Part shown: one piece after another, positions 8,601 to 16,788 of the stretch | Layout of the letters: each line of letters starts with the position of its first letter | Numbering within the stretch: position 1 is the stretch's first letter | DNA from: DASYXT01 sp035934555 | GTDB lineage: Bacteria > Verrucomicrobiota > Verrucomicrobiia > Limisphaerales > UBA8199 | Length of the DNA: 64,000 nucleotides | Assembly (NCBI GenBank): GCA_035934555.1 | Contig: DASYXT010000039.1 | Span: 1 to 64,000 of the forward strand | Direction of reading: 5' to 3' | The notes under the pieces: model-generated | The model's database searches: none | The model's input: the letters and a program-made list of their open reading frames with translations, nothing else | Told to the model about the DNA's origin: nothing | Made by a program: the position numbers and the translations under genes

Positions 8601-8845
8601 GAGGGCATCTGGCGGTGGTCACCTTCCCGTTCTTCGACGTTTTGGGGCCGCATTATCCGTTTGAATCGGTTCACCAGCAGTTGGATGACTTCTGGCGCAG
8701 CCTCGACGTGCCGCACTTGGATTTACTTGGCGTGTACGGCGGTTATACCCCGGAACAACTCACGGTCAATCGCTACGATGCGCATCCTAATGAGTTGGCG
8801 AATCGATTGGCGGCCGATGCGCTGAATGCTTTTTTGAGTCCGTGA
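5690..8845 (+). CDS. Large polytopic membrane protein with C-terminal SGNH hydrolase domain
   Basis: The 1051-residue product has two halves. Residues about 40-470 hold some ten hydrophobic segments in an arrangement like membrane glycosyltransferase or mannosyltransferase-type proteins; the loop after the first segment (GYEADAALSAILNYAHQHQLQFGTGLAYTYGP) would face the periplasm. After a soluble region and two more membrane segments (about 710-780), a GDSL/SGNH hydrolase domain starts: ITFIGDSFAAGHG carries the Ser near residue 826, and DAHPNELANRLAADAL near residue 1029 supplies the Asp-His pair. SGNH domains of this type act as esterases or acyltransferases on sugars. A role in building or modifying an exported glycan is inferred. 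The ATG at 5690 precedes a rather hydrophilic 35-residue leader; a later start at MGLDARRGS is possible. Confidence 0.65.
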   Translation: MNSGPLTPDVPPESGPREPAACDGFSTPGGMGLDARRGSIALLAAFLLTFTFLTFPPAPPDQQSGYEADAALSAILNYAHQHQLQFGTGLAYTYGPAGYLIFFYFFPATAEWHMLTDLLLCFTVALGLCLLAWRLRPIWRWLLLAAFAWGGANLYPRTDVVLNVCLLCWGLLCVIENGRRLRWALGVFSLLAAFCALAKVSYLFVSGWSVVAIGLTLLLRGKPRAAAAVLVGVPATFLLGWWLAGQALANVPAYLTHAVAMATGYNAALGWEEPAVATHCGLLLAALLLAALVLRLLEQTKQAGTGPALIRWVTFAWLFGLAFTVYKHGFVRGMPEDLSVCFLFFALLGPVLMLFEPAQRGLRRWAGVVAFATWVVALAPIQVLSVPDALASLRRPLFAFLQNVGWAFRPGEYLRTQREVFQTNRRGAALAELGSMAGNRRVDVFGRRQFYAVLNDLNYAPRPVPQSYAACNAALMKLNEDYYLSHAAPEYVLFQLDTFDRKFPPLEDAWLLRDLLINYQPVAAENQCLLLKSRGRELPKPVLMRAGTVHPGEPIELGALGQTNLWLEITLKPSWTGWVRQLLYRPPVVRLAAWREPHKPLVRRRAPASMLAAGFLASPLVLNNDDVSALYRANARVCPCAYSVELRPGEEGFWKKQIQFRVYALRNQLGWRGEVSSTPAPSGSAAASKALPFSVFHARAWRSGVGPGDAGDMLSFALFVLVPCASGALLLVLALKRRGMAGRPTGWWQLAAGNLLVFLFLTSAVFLAAETYFRFIYDTTDSLGFTKVCERWVQRHWQVNAAGCRDDVDYSAAMRPGQRRITFIGDSFAAGHGISNVEDRFANRLRRAHPDWDIQVLANVGLDTGAEQVLLNRVLHQGYQLDQVVLVYCLNDVGDLMPEQTGIYDQLLENQGGWLCRHSYCLNLLFNRYRASRIPLLRNYFPYVREAYRGPLWERQKLRLKAFRDTVAAHGGHLAVVTFPFFDVLGPHYPFESVHQQLDDFWRSLDVPHLDLLGVYGGYTPEQLTVNRYDAHPNELANRLAADALNAFLSP

Positions 8846-8864
8846 GAAATGTTACATTGGGCAG

Positions 8865-9029
8865 ATGAAATCAAGACCGGTTCCAATTCACCTTGCTTCG
8901 TGGATCACGAATCTCGCCCCCTGGCCGCGTCGCATGCTCGCGAAGGTCTACCGTCGCCCGGACAGGCGCTGGGAAGCGGTTGAACGTGCCGCGGCACGCG
9001 CACAGCCTCCACCCGATTGGAACGACTAA
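8865..9029 (+). CDS. Possible 54-residue basic protein
   Basis: A short ORF begins 19 bases after the preceding stop and ends one base before the stop of the convergent radical SAM gene, so it fills the gap exactly. The product begins MKSRPVPIHLASWITNLAPW, is rich in Arg, Trp and Pro, and ends ...PPPDWND. I do not recognise it. There is no strong ribosome binding site, so it could be a chance ORF, but its codon choice resembles that of neighbouring genes. Confidence 0.3.
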   Translation: MKSRPVPIHLASWITNLAPWPRRMLAKVYRRPDRRWEAVERAAARAQPPPDWND

Positions 9030-9030
9030 C

Positions 9031-10239
9031 TCACACCCGCCCGATCCACTTGCGATCTTCCCAGACGGCTTTCAGCGACGTGAGATTGCGGCGGTCGAAG
9101 ACATGGCGGGCGGCTTTGGCGACGTTACCGCGGCGCAATGCGTGCCAGGCGTCGCTGGCGTTGATGGCGACGAATTGCAGCACGCTGGGGTCGCGGTAGC
9201 AATCGATCATACACCGCGTGCAGCCGTCGCGGATGAGCTTCGACTCATCAAATTCGTAGATGCTGCACATCGGCTTTTCCCAAAAATGACAGCGGTACAA
9301 ATTCAGGTTCCAATCCAGGTAAAAATATTTGTGTCCGCCGAGGCAGCCGAATTTCTCGGGTTGGCGGCGGAGGTGCCGCTGCATTTCGGATAGCGACTCG
9401 CCCGGGTTGACGACCGGAAACCCGCTGCGCTGTTTCATCTGCTTGATCTTCTCGAAGACCTGGATGAGTTCCTCGGTCTTATAGTTGACCAGGCTCGAAT
9501 CGCTAAAGCTCAGGTAACTGGACGCCAGGCTGGTGAGGGGATAACTGAACGTGCAACTCTTGAACCCGAGCCGGCGTAGGAATTCGGGGAGCTTGTCGTA
9601 ATCGTCAATCAGCCGGCTGGCGGTGACGCTTGCCGTCGTTTGAATACCGAGCTCGGCGAAGACCTCGTTGGCGTGCTGGATTTTGCGGCAAACCTCAGGC
9701 AGGCCGCGGTTCTTCTCGTGCTTGGCGACATCGTGCGCGTCGATGGACATGATGACGCTGCTCAGGCCGTCGGCAGCCAGGTCGCGCATGTTCTGGTCGG
9801 TCCACAACGAACCGTTGGTGCAGACCATCGGGTGAATGCCGCGCTCGGCGGCATAGCGTGTCATAGCGCGGAGCTCCTTATGCACGAGCGGCTCGCCGCC
9901 GACGAACAGCAGATACCCGATGTGATTTTTCACGCAGATATCGATGACATCGCGGGCTTCCTGCAAGGTGACGCTGCGCCGCTGCTTGGGGTCGAAGCGG
10001 TCCACGGCGAAGCCGCAGAAATCGCACTTGGCGTTGCAAATGTTGGTGATGGCGAACTGGAGATAGCCGGGGCCGCCATGGCGGAGCACTTCGCCGGTGA
10101 GCTTCAGCCAGTTGCTCCGCGGGCGGGCGACCTTCTCGCTATCGGAGCGCGGGCTGCCCGTCGGGGAGGTTACCGACGCCGAACCGGGTATCGGCGCGGC
10201 TGGCCCTGTATGCGATCGTGAAACAGCCTCAGTGCTCAT
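9031..10239 (-). CDS. Radical SAM protein with C-terminal cysteine cluster
   Basis: The 402-residue protein carries the radical SAM signature CNAKCDFC at residues 68-75 (CxxxCxxC, for the [4Fe-4S] cluster that cleaves S-adenosylmethionine), followed by the usual GGEPLVHKEL motif and TNGSLW. Near the C-terminus a second group of cysteines (YRCHFWEKPMC...CTRCMIDCYRD) suggests an auxiliary cluster of SPASM or SPASM-like type. The first 40 residues are low-complexity and probably unstructured. The gene lies 60 bases downstream of ftsZ on the same strand and may be the last gene of the division cluster transcript. The substrate cannot be told; hopanoid, peptide or cofactor modification are all possible. 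Confidence 0.75.
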   Translation of the reverse strand: MSTEAVSRSHTGPAAPIPGSASVTSPTGSPRSDSEKVARPRSNWLKLTGEVLRHGGPGYLQFAITNICNAKCDFCGFAVDRFDPKQRRSVTLQEARDVIDICVKNHIGYLLFVGGEPLVHKELRAMTRYAAERGIHPMVCTNGSLWTDQNMRDLAADGLSSVIMSIDAHDVAKHEKNRGLPEVCRKIQHANEVFAELGIQTTASVTASRLIDDYDKLPEFLRRLGFKSCTFSYPLTSLASSYLSFSDSSLVNYKTEELIQVFEKIKQMKQRSGFPVVNPGESLSEMQRHLRRQPEKFGCLGGHKYFYLDWNLNLYRCHFWEKPMCSIYEFDESKLIRDGCTRCMIDCYRDPSVLQFVAINASDAWHALRRGNVAKAARHVFDRRNLTSLKAVWEDRKWIGRV

Positions 10240-10299
10240 GAGTGGTAAACTCGCGCATCCTGCCGGGAAATCCAGGGGGAAGGCAATGATTATCGGGGC

Positions 10300-11574
10300 T
10301 CAGTTGAGGGAAATGCCGCGGCGGATGTAGGTGGGCACATCGAGGTCTTCGCCCTTATGGATGGTAGGCTCGCTCTTGTCAAAGCGGCCTTTGGAAACTA
10401 TCTCGAGCGGCAACTGGGTCTGGCGCATTTTCGGGCCGGACTTTCGACCGCGACTTGCTGCGCCGGTGCCTTGCCGCGAGAGCATTTGCGCGACGCGATC
10501 GGGCGAAAGTTGCGGTGGCGGCGGCACAAACCGGGATTCAGGGCGGGGCGGTTCGGCACGGCTCAAGAGCTGGCTGTCGAGAGTATCGGTCTGCGCTTGC
10601 CGTGGGTCGTTCGCCTGGGGTTCTGGTCCACCATGGCTGGCGGCGATGAGGGTGACGGCGAGCTGTTCGCGAAAGCCTTCCTGGATGGCGGCGCCCATCG
10701 TGACTTGCGCTTGGGGACACTTGGCGGTGATTTGCTCCATCACACGGTTGACCTCGACGAGGGTTAAGTCCGGTCCGCCGAGCAGGCTCACCAGCACCGC
10801 GTCGGCGTCGGCCAGGGCCTGGCCGCCATCGAGCAACGGATGCGCGAGCAGTTTCTCGACGACGTCGCGCGACCGCGTCGCGCCGGCGGCTTCGGCAATG
10901 GCAAAAGCACTTTCCGCGTGGCGGTTGCGAATCAGCGCCGCCAAGTCGTCGAAATGGATTTCGATGAGCGCCTTGTGCGCCAGCAAACGCCAAATGCCCC
11001 GCACGGCGTCCGCCAGCAACTCGGCGCTGCGCTTGAACGTGTCCAAAAAGCTGGTGTTCTCCGCGAGCAGTTTTTCGAGCTTCTGATTCGGCAGACAAAT
11101 CACGCCGTCGGCCGCAGCTTTGAGTTCCCTAAGGCCTTCCGCAGCCGAGTCGAGCCGGTTGCATTCGAAGGTGAAGGGCAACGTCACAAATCCAATCACG
11201 AGCGCGCCGGCCTCTTTCGCGGCGCGAGCCAGCACGGGTGCCAATTCGGTGCCGGTGGCACCCCCCAACCCGAGGACGATGAAGACCGCGCGAGCGCCGG
11301 TGACAGCCGTTTTGAGCTGATCCATGGCGTCGTCAGGCAGCGGGCGCTCGCGGTTGGCTCGAGGGAGTGTGAGTTGCAGCTTTTCCGGACAGCGTGAGCG
11401 GGCGAGGGATTCGGCGTCTGAATTGATGGCCAGGAACGCCGTTGCCGGCAACTGTTCCGCAACGAGCAAATCCAGGACCGCCAGTCCGGCATTGCCGGCG
11501 CCGAGAATCCTGATGTCAGTGCTGGGCGCGGTGATAGGCGAAACGGGCGGTGGCGCGGGCGAAGGGGCGTCCAT
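10300..11574 (-). CDS. ftsZ: Cell division protein FtsZ, strongly divergent
   Basis: FtsZ is the tubulin-like GTPase that forms the division ring. The N-terminal nucleotide loop is GAGNAG (residues 25-30), where typical FtsZ has GxGGGG. The tubulin signature is GLGGATGT (102-109), where most have GGGTGTG. At the T7 synergy loop, which normally reads NxDFAD, this protein has IEIHFDDL (204-211); by eye the Asn and the first Asp are replaced and only the second Asp remains. The C-terminus is a long Pro-rich linker ending in LDVPTYIRRGISLN, a good match to the conserved peptide that binds FtsA. Gene order (ftsQ, ftsA, ftsZ) confirms the identity. Divergent FtsZ is known in Verrucomicrobia. At 424 residues the length is normal. 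Confidence 0.88.
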   Translation of the reverse strand: MDAPSPAPPPVSPITAPSTDIRILGAGNAGLAVLDLLVAEQLPATAFLAINSDAESLARSRCPEKLQLTLPRANRERPLPDDAMDQLKTAVTGARAVFIVLGLGGATGTELAPVLARAAKEAGALVIGFVTLPFTFECNRLDSAAEGLRELKAAADGVICLPNQKLEKLLAENTSFLDTFKRSAELLADAVRGIWRLLAHKALIEIHFDDLAALIRNRHAESAFAIAEAAGATRSRDVVEKLLAHPLLDGGQALADADAVLVSLLGGPDLTLVEVNRVMEQITAKCPQAQVTMGAAIQEGFREQLAVTLIAASHGGPEPQANDPRQAQTDTLDSQLLSRAEPPRPESRFVPPPPQLSPDRVAQMLSRQGTGAASRGRKSGPKMRQTQLPLEIVSKGRFDKSEPTIHKGEDLDVPTYIRRGISLN

Positions 11575-11580
11575 AGCGGT

Positions 11581-12807
11581 TCAATTGCGTTTAAAGATCT
11601 GGCCGAGGGTATTTTTGATGCCATCGGCCAGAGAGCCTTTGGCGGCGCGTTTGCGCTGCTGAAATGAGCCGAACTTAACCAAGCCAATGGCGGCGGCGAA
11701 TTCGGGTTGGTCCAAGGCGGATTTCAAGCCGCTGATGGAATTGGTTTTGCCCAGGGACACCGGCATCTGCAGCGTTTGCTCGGCGAGGTTGGCAATTTGC
11801 GGCACGCGCGCTCCGCCGCCGCAAATGAAGACACCGGCGCGGAGGTAATTGAGCGCATCGGCTTGCTCTAAATCCTGCAAGATGAGTTGAAAGATTTCCT
11901 CGAGGCGCAGGGACATGATCCGCCTGAGGTTTTCGAGATTCAACACCTTGAGGGGCATGCCCAATTCATTGGCGATGGTAATGGTCTGGCCCTTGGCGCT
12001 GTCATCAACCAGGGCCGCGCCGTGCTCAATCTTGAGCTGCTCGGCTCGGCTCAATGGAACTTTAAGCCCATACGCCAGATCGTTGGATACGTGATCGCCC
12101 CCGACCGCCAACACGCCGGTGTGTTTAATGATGCCGTTGCCGTAGACGACGTATTCGGTTGTGCCGCCGCCGATATCGATGACGAGGGAGCCCAGTTCCT
12201 TTTGCTCGTTGGTTAACAGCGCCAGCGACGACGCCAACCCATTAAATACGATGTCGTCCACCTCCAGTTGCAAACCTTTGACGGTGCGGATCGCATTTTG
12301 CAGCCGGTTGAGGTTGCCGTGCACCACGTGAACGTCCACCTCGACGCGGGCGCCCAGCATGCCGACCGGGTTGGTGATGCCGTCCTGGCCATCGACGAGG
12401 AAGTGCTGGCGGATGGCGTGGATGACATGATTTTGCGCGGGCAGGTTGATGGCCTTGGCGTTCTTGATGACGTCTTGCACATCGTCTTCGGAAATCTCGC
12501 GGTCGGCGGACATGACGTGGTGGACGCCGCGATTGTTGAACCCGCGCACGTGGCCGCCGCTCACTCCCAGATACACGCTGCGAATTTCCACATCGGCCAT
12601 TTGCTCGGCTTCGGTAATCGCGTGCCGCACGTCTTCTTCCGCTGTGCCAGGGTCGCACATTTCCCCTTTGCGGACACCGCGCGAGCGGGCCTGTCCCAGG
12701 CCGACGATGTTCAAAGCGCCGTCGGCCGTGAGTTCACCAACGACGGCACAGACTTTCGAAGTGCCGATTTCCAAACCCACAATGATGGTGGAAGCGGAGT
12801 CAAACAT
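11581..12807 (-). CDS. ftsA: Cell division protein FtsA
   Basis: FtsA is the actin-like ATPase that tethers FtsZ filaments to the membrane. The first phosphate loop is LEIGTSKVCAVVGE near the N-terminus and the second LVIDIGGGTTEYVVY around residue 210; the 1C subdomain between them reads VHVVHGNLNRLQNAI. The last ~20 residues (AKGSLADGIKNTLGQIFKRN) form a basic amphipathic helix, the usual membrane anchor. Length (408) is normal. The start overlaps the end of ftsQ by 8 bases and the stop lies 6 bases before ftsZ, so the three are translated together. Confidence 0.95.
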   Translation of the reverse strand: MFDSASTIIVGLEIGTSKVCAVVGELTADGALNIVGLGQARSRGVRKGEMCDPGTAEEDVRHAITEAEQMADVEIRSVYLGVSGGHVRGFNNRGVHHVMSADREISEDDVQDVIKNAKAINLPAQNHVIHAIRQHFLVDGQDGITNPVGMLGARVEVDVHVVHGNLNRLQNAIRTVKGLQLEVDDIVFNGLASSLALLTNEQKELGSLVIDIGGGTTEYVVYGNGIIKHTGVLAVGGDHVSNDLAYGLKVPLSRAEQLKIEHGAALVDDSAKGQTITIANELGMPLKVLNLENLRRIMSLRLEEIFQLILQDLEQADALNYLRAGVFICGGGARVPQIANLAEQTLQMPVSLGKTNSISGLKSALDQPEFAAAIGLVKFGSFQQRKRAAKGSLADGIKNTLGQIFKRN

Positions 12808-13753
12808 GTCGTTTTCTGGAGGTTTTGATGCGTTTGGGCGGTAGCGGGGGAACGGCGCTGGCCTGCAACCATCGGGCTGGAATATTGTTCGTCACGGCGA
12901 GGTCCAGGTCCGCAATGGCCAAATTATGGATGTGGCACTCGTCGAAAATTTCGCGCCAGCGGCGGAGTTGCCGGTCGAGATTGGTCAGGCCGAACGTGAC
13001 GAGGCTGCCCTGAGTGGTGGTGGCGACCAGCACCTCCGGGCTGGCGACATCGACGCTCTTAAGTTCGGCGACGGACGCCATCGAGGAACGCTCGAAGGCC
13101 AGCAGCAGATCCAGTGCGGCGTGCACCTGAGCCGAGTCCAGGGCGTGACCCACCTGGACGAAGTTTGGATCTAAACCGGTGATGAGGGGCAGCGGTTCGG
13201 CGGGTTGGGGCGCGGGGATGGCGCGCTGCTGGGGCTGCAGGGGCGACAGCACAAAGCCATCGGCATCGAGATACAGCAGCGCGCTTTCGGGATGGCCATT
13301 GCGGCCAGGGCGCGGGACGGTCAATTGTGCCAGCGGTTCGCGTTCGCTTACCCGGATACGCAGCGTGTGCGGCAGCACGCGCTCGACTGAGGCGCGATCA
13401 ATGACCGAGACCAGTTCCAGGTCCCGTTTGACGCTGCCGAGGTCCAGCGCGAGGAGGTTCTGGCCTGGGCGCACACCGGCCCAACGGCGGATCTGGTCCG
13501 GAGCGAGCACGCCGTCGGTTTGGATTTCGATGTTCTCGATGGCGAACGAGGGATTCTCGTACACCAGCCTGTTCAGGGCCAATTGGCCTGACCACCAGAC
13601 CACGAACACGCCGAGGACTGCGGCAAACACAACCGTAAGCGCCACCAACGCCATGCGCACGCGGGCGGCACGAACCTGGCTGGACCGCAGTTTCACCTCG
13701 AGCACGTACTGTCGCCCGAGGCGCCGGTTCCTTGTTTTGCGCCTAAACCACAT
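12800..13753 (-). CDS. ftsQ: Cell division protein FtsQ/DivIB
   Basis: A bitopic membrane protein: a basic cytoplasmic N-terminus (RRKTRNRRLGRQY), one membrane segment around residues 34-54 (MALVALTVVFAAVLGVFVVW), then a POTRA domain (FAIENIEIQTDGVLAPDQIR...NLLALDLGSVKRDLE...SVERVLPHTLRIRVSEREPLA) and a beta domain. FtsQ links early and late divisome proteins through FtsL and FtsB. At 317 residues it is of normal length. The position between ddl and ftsA is the canonical one. Confidence 0.9.
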   Translation of the reverse strand: MWFRRKTRNRRLGRQYVLEVKLRSSQVRAARVRMALVALTVVFAAVLGVFVVWWSGQLALNRLVYENPSFAIENIEIQTDGVLAPDQIRRWAGVRPGQNLLALDLGSVKRDLELVSVIDRASVERVLPHTLRIRVSEREPLAQLTVPRPGRNGHPESALLYLDADGFVLSPLQPQQRAIPAPQPAEPLPLITGLDPNFVQVGHALDSAQVHAALDLLLAFERSSMASVAELKSVDVASPEVLVATTTQGSLVTFGLTNLDRQLRRWREIFDECHIHNLAIADLDLAVTNNIPARWLQASAVPPLPPKRIKTSRKRHV

Positions 13754-13778
13754 TTTGTTATTTCGTCCGTGTTGCGGG

Positions 13779-14687
13779 TTATTTCCGTTTGTGCCTGAGA
13801 GCTAGCTCAACCATTCGCCGGCATAGCTCTGAATAGTTGATGCCCGCGGCCGCGGCCGCTTTCGGTAATAAGCTGGTCTCGGTCATGCCCGGCAAGGTGT
13901 TGACCTCGAGCACGACCGGTTGGCCGTTGGCCCGGACCATCACGTCCACCCGGGCATAATCACGTCCGCCGATCGCCTCGAATGCCGTCAGGCCCGCTTT
14001 TTGAACCGCTGCAGTAACGTCGGGCGTTAGCGGCGCCGGGCACAGGTATTCGGTTGCTCCAGCCGTGTACTTGTGTTGGTAATCATAGACGCCGGTCTTG
14101 GGGCGGACTTCGACCAGAGGAAGAGTCTGGCCGCCCAGAATCCCCACCGTGGTTTCGCGTCCCGCGATTTTTTCTTCCATCAGCACCTGGGAATCATGGC
14201 GGAAGGCCTCGGCCAACGCGCGCGACCAATCGTCGGTGCGTTCGACGAACTGCAATCCCACACTGGAGCCCTGGCGCACCGGCTTGAGGACGACGGGCGG
14301 CTGCCACCCGGCGGGCCAGCTTGCCGCAGCCGAATCCAACAACAAAGACCGCGCGGTAAGCACGCCGGCCGCCACGCAGCGCTGTTTAGTCAGGAATTTA
14401 TCAAAGCCGATGCGGCTGGCTTCCGCGTCGCAGCCGGTGTAGGGCACGCCGAATTCATCGAGGCGACGCTGGACGGTGCCGTCTTCACCGTAAGTGCCGT
14501 GGAGGGCCAGGAACACGACCTGCGTTCCGGCCGGCAAGGTCCACTCGGGGGTCTTGGGGTCCAGTTCGGTTACGTGATAAGCCAAAGAGCGCAAGGCAGC
14601 GGCGACCGCTGCGCCCGAGCGCAGCGAAACCTCGCGCTCGGCGCTGGGGCCGCCCGCCATGACAGTGACGTTCAGGGTTTGCGACAT
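13779..14687 (-). CDS. ddl: D-alanine--D-alanine ligase
   Basis: An ATP-grasp enzyme that joins two D-Ala residues for the peptidoglycan stem. The N-terminal domain has VTVMAGGPSAEREVSLRSG, the ATP-binding region VVLKPVRQGSSVGLQFV, and the metal and substrate part DYARVDVMVRANGQPVVLEVNTLPGMTETSLLPKAA near the C-terminus, all standard Ddl motifs. Length is 302 residues, as expected. It overlaps the end of murB by 16 bases and is followed 25 bases later by ftsQ. Confidence 0.95.
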   Translation of the reverse strand: MSQTLNVTVMAGGPSAEREVSLRSGAAVAAALRSLAYHVTELDPKTPEWTLPAGTQVVFLALHGTYGEDGTVQRRLDEFGVPYTGCDAEASRIGFDKFLTKQRCVAAGVLTARSLLLDSAAASWPAGWQPPVVLKPVRQGSSVGLQFVERTDDWSRALAEAFRHDSQVLMEEKIAGRETTVGILGGQTLPLVEVRPKTGVYDYQHKYTAGATEYLCPAPLTPDVTAAVQKAGLTAFEAIGGRDYARVDVMVRANGQPVVLEVNTLPGMTETSLLPKAAAAAGINYSELCRRMVELALRHKRK

Positions 14688-15634
14688 GGCTCGCCGATGA
14701 TTTCGACTTCGGTTTCCAATTCGATCCCACGGTCCGCTCGCGCTCGTTGGCGGATAAGCTCGATCAAATTCAACACGTCCTGCGCCGTGGCGGTTCCATC
14801 GTTGGTGATGAAGTTACCATGTTCGAGCGAGACGAGGGCGCCGCCGACTCCGGTGCCCTTCAAGCCCAGTTCCTCGATAAGTTTGCCGGCCGGAACTGTG
14901 AGCGGGTTTTTGAAAATGCAGCCGGCGCTGGGGGCGGCGGGCTGGGTTGTCCAGCGTTTGCGGTTGAACTGGGCCATGCGTTCCTGAATTTCGGTCCGAT
15001 TCCCCCGCCGGCCGCGCAGCACCGCTTCCAGCGCGATATGCGTTTTTAGCCTAGTGCAACAGCGATAGTTGACCTGCATTTGGGCGGGCGCCAGTTCGGT
15101 GACACGGCCGGCGTAATCCATCAGCCGCACCGATTCGACAATCTCGAATACCGCCGAGCCCATCGCGCCGGCGTTCATGCGTAACGCCCCGCCGATGCTC
15201 CCCGGAATGCCTTCAAGGAATTCCAACCCGGTTAGCTCGTGCCGCTTGGCTTCCACCGCCGCGGTTTTCAGTTTTGCGCCCGCCCCGCAGCGCAACTGCT
15301 CGCCGGTTATTTCCACACGGCTGAAATACGGATGCGCCAGGCAGAGCACCGCTCCCGCAAACCCGCCGTCTCTGACCAGCAAGTTCGAACCGCGCCCCAG
15401 GACAAAAACCGGCAGACCCCGTTCGCGGCAAAAATCCAGGACCAGCGCCAAATCCTGCTCCGATGCAGGCTCGACAAAAAGCTCGGCCGGGCCACCGACG
15501 CGCAATGTGGTGCGTTTGGCCAGCGGTTCATTGCGGGCTACCCGTGTGTCCGGTGAGACACGCTGGGTGAGCTCCGCAGCCAAGTCGGGCCGCTCGTCAG
15601 GGTGTGCGTCAATAATCGTTTCGGGCGAGTTCAT
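14672..15634 (-). CDS. murB: UDP-N-acetylenolpyruvoylglucosamine reductase MurB
   Basis: MurB is the FAD- and NADPH-dependent reductase that makes UDP-MurNAc. The FAD-binding stretch is FVLGRGSNLLVRDGGF, the substrate region GLEFLEGIPGSIGGALRMNAGAMG, and the catalytic serine occurs in APSAGCIFKNP, followed by a conserved Glu-containing C-terminus. I chose the ATG at 15634 because GAGGAG stands 6 bases upstream and it overlaps the murG stop as ATGA; an ATG two codons earlier is also in frame. In most dcw clusters murC lies between murG and murB; here the two genes overlap directly and murC is absent. Confidence 0.93.
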   Translation of the reverse strand: MNSPETIIDAHPDERPDLAAELTQRVSPDTRVARNEPLAKRTTLRVGGPAELFVEPASEQDLALVLDFCRERGLPVFVLGRGSNLLVRDGGFAGAVLCLAHPYFSRVEITGEQLRCGAGAKLKTAAVEAKRHELTGLEFLEGIPGSIGGALRMNAGAMGSAVFEIVESVRLMDYAGRVTELAPAQMQVNYRCCTRLKTHIALEAVLRGRRGNRTEIQERMAQFNRKRWTTQPAAPSAGCIFKNPLTVPAGKLIEELGLKGTGVGGALVSLEHGNFITNDGTATAQDVLNLIELIRQRARADRGIELETEVEIIGEPCRKP

Positions 15635-16788
15635 AGGCATCTCCTCGGAACCAGGGCAGTGGGGCTGTCACTCAAAGCCGTTGAGCCAGCAATTTCGCCC
15701 AGGATCATTTCTGTCACGCGTTCTGCGGCTTGCGGTGCATGCCAGGCGGCCAGCGCAGCTCGCAGTGACCCACCGGCATCGTTTTGGCCCATGAGTTGGT
15801 CCAGGAGGCCGACGAGCGCCCCGGGCGTAGCCTGGCTCTGGTCCAGCAGACGCGCAGCGCCGCTCTGTTCAAACGCTCGAGCATTATGGAACTGGTGATT
15901 GTCCGTTGCCGATGGATAGGGGATGAGCACGGCGGGCAAACGCATGGCGGCCAATTCCGCCAGTGATGAAGCCCCGGCCCGGCTGACGGCGGCATCGGCA
16001 GCGCCCATCGCCAGTTCCATCCGGTCGAGAAACGGAACGACCAGCGCTTTGAACCCAAGCTGACTGTAGGTCTTTGACAACTCAGCGGCATCGCTGGCTC
16101 CCGTCAGATGAATCCACTGCCACTGTGGTACGCGCGAAGCCAAGTCCGGCAACGCGCGAGCGACCAGCTCGTTGATGCCGGCTGCTCCTTGGCTGCCCCC
16201 CATTACCAGCACCACGCGGCGCTCTGCTGCCAGTCCCAGGGCCTGGCGGCAAGCCGCCGCATCCAGCGGCTGGAACTGAGGTCGGACGGGCGTGCCCGTG
16301 ACTATAACGTTCTTGGTATGGAGCCGAGCCGCAGCTTGTGGGAAACCTACGAAAGCGCGCGTGATTATCCATGAGAGCCAGCGGTTCGCTCGGCCAGGTA
16401 TCGCATTGGATTCGTGCAAAAAAGTTCGGGCGCCGCACCGCCGCGCGGCCAAAAGAGGCGGTGCGCTGGTGAAACCGCCCATGGCCAAAGCGGCCTGCGG
16501 AGGACGTGACCGGAAGAGTGCCAGCGAGGCACGATACGATTTGGCGAAAGCAGAGAAGAATGCCCACGCTCGACCGCGCGTTAGCCCGACGGCGGGAAGC
16601 GTATGGACCTCGAACTCGGGCGCTTGTCGAATCCCCTGCTGGTCCACTTCCTTGGCGGAGATGAGCAGAATGACATCGCAGCCGCGACGGGCCAGTTGGC
16701 CGGCTACTGCGAGCCCGGGGAAGAGATGTCCTCCTGTCCCGCCGCAAGCAAGCGCGATTCTGGGGCCGTTAGCGTGGGGGCGGTTCAT
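15631..16788 (-). CDS. murG: UDP-N-acetylglucosamine transferase MurG
   Basis: MurG (family GT28) adds GlcNAc to lipid I at the inner membrane to make lipid II. The N-terminus has the Gly-rich ALACGGTGGHLFPGLAVA loop, the middle HESNAIPGRANR, and the C-terminal domain GGSQGAAGINELV and SRAGASSLAELAAMRLPAVLIPYPSATDNHQ, all canonical. The last ~18 residues (GSTALSDSPTALVPRRCL) are an unusual tail, which could mark the place where the next gene, normally murC, was lost. The stop overlaps murB (ATGA). The start lies 4 bases inside the end of ftsW. Confidence 0.95.
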   Translation of the reverse strand: MNRPHANGPRIALACGGTGGHLFPGLAVAGQLARRGCDVILLISAKEVDQQGIRQAPEFEVHTLPAVGLTRGRAWAFFSAFAKSYRASLALFRSRPPQAALAMGGFTSAPPLLAARRCGARTFLHESNAIPGRANRWLSWIITRAFVGFPQAAARLHTKNVIVTGTPVRPQFQPLDAAACRQALGLAAERRVVLVMGGSQGAAGINELVARALPDLASRVPQWQWIHLTGASDAAELSKTYSQLGFKALVVPFLDRMELAMGAADAAVSRAGASSLAELAAMRLPAVLIPYPSATDNHQFHNARAFEQSGAARLLDQSQATPGALVGLLDQLMGQNDAGGSLRAALAAWHAPQAAERVTEMILGEIAGSTALSDSPTALVPRRCL

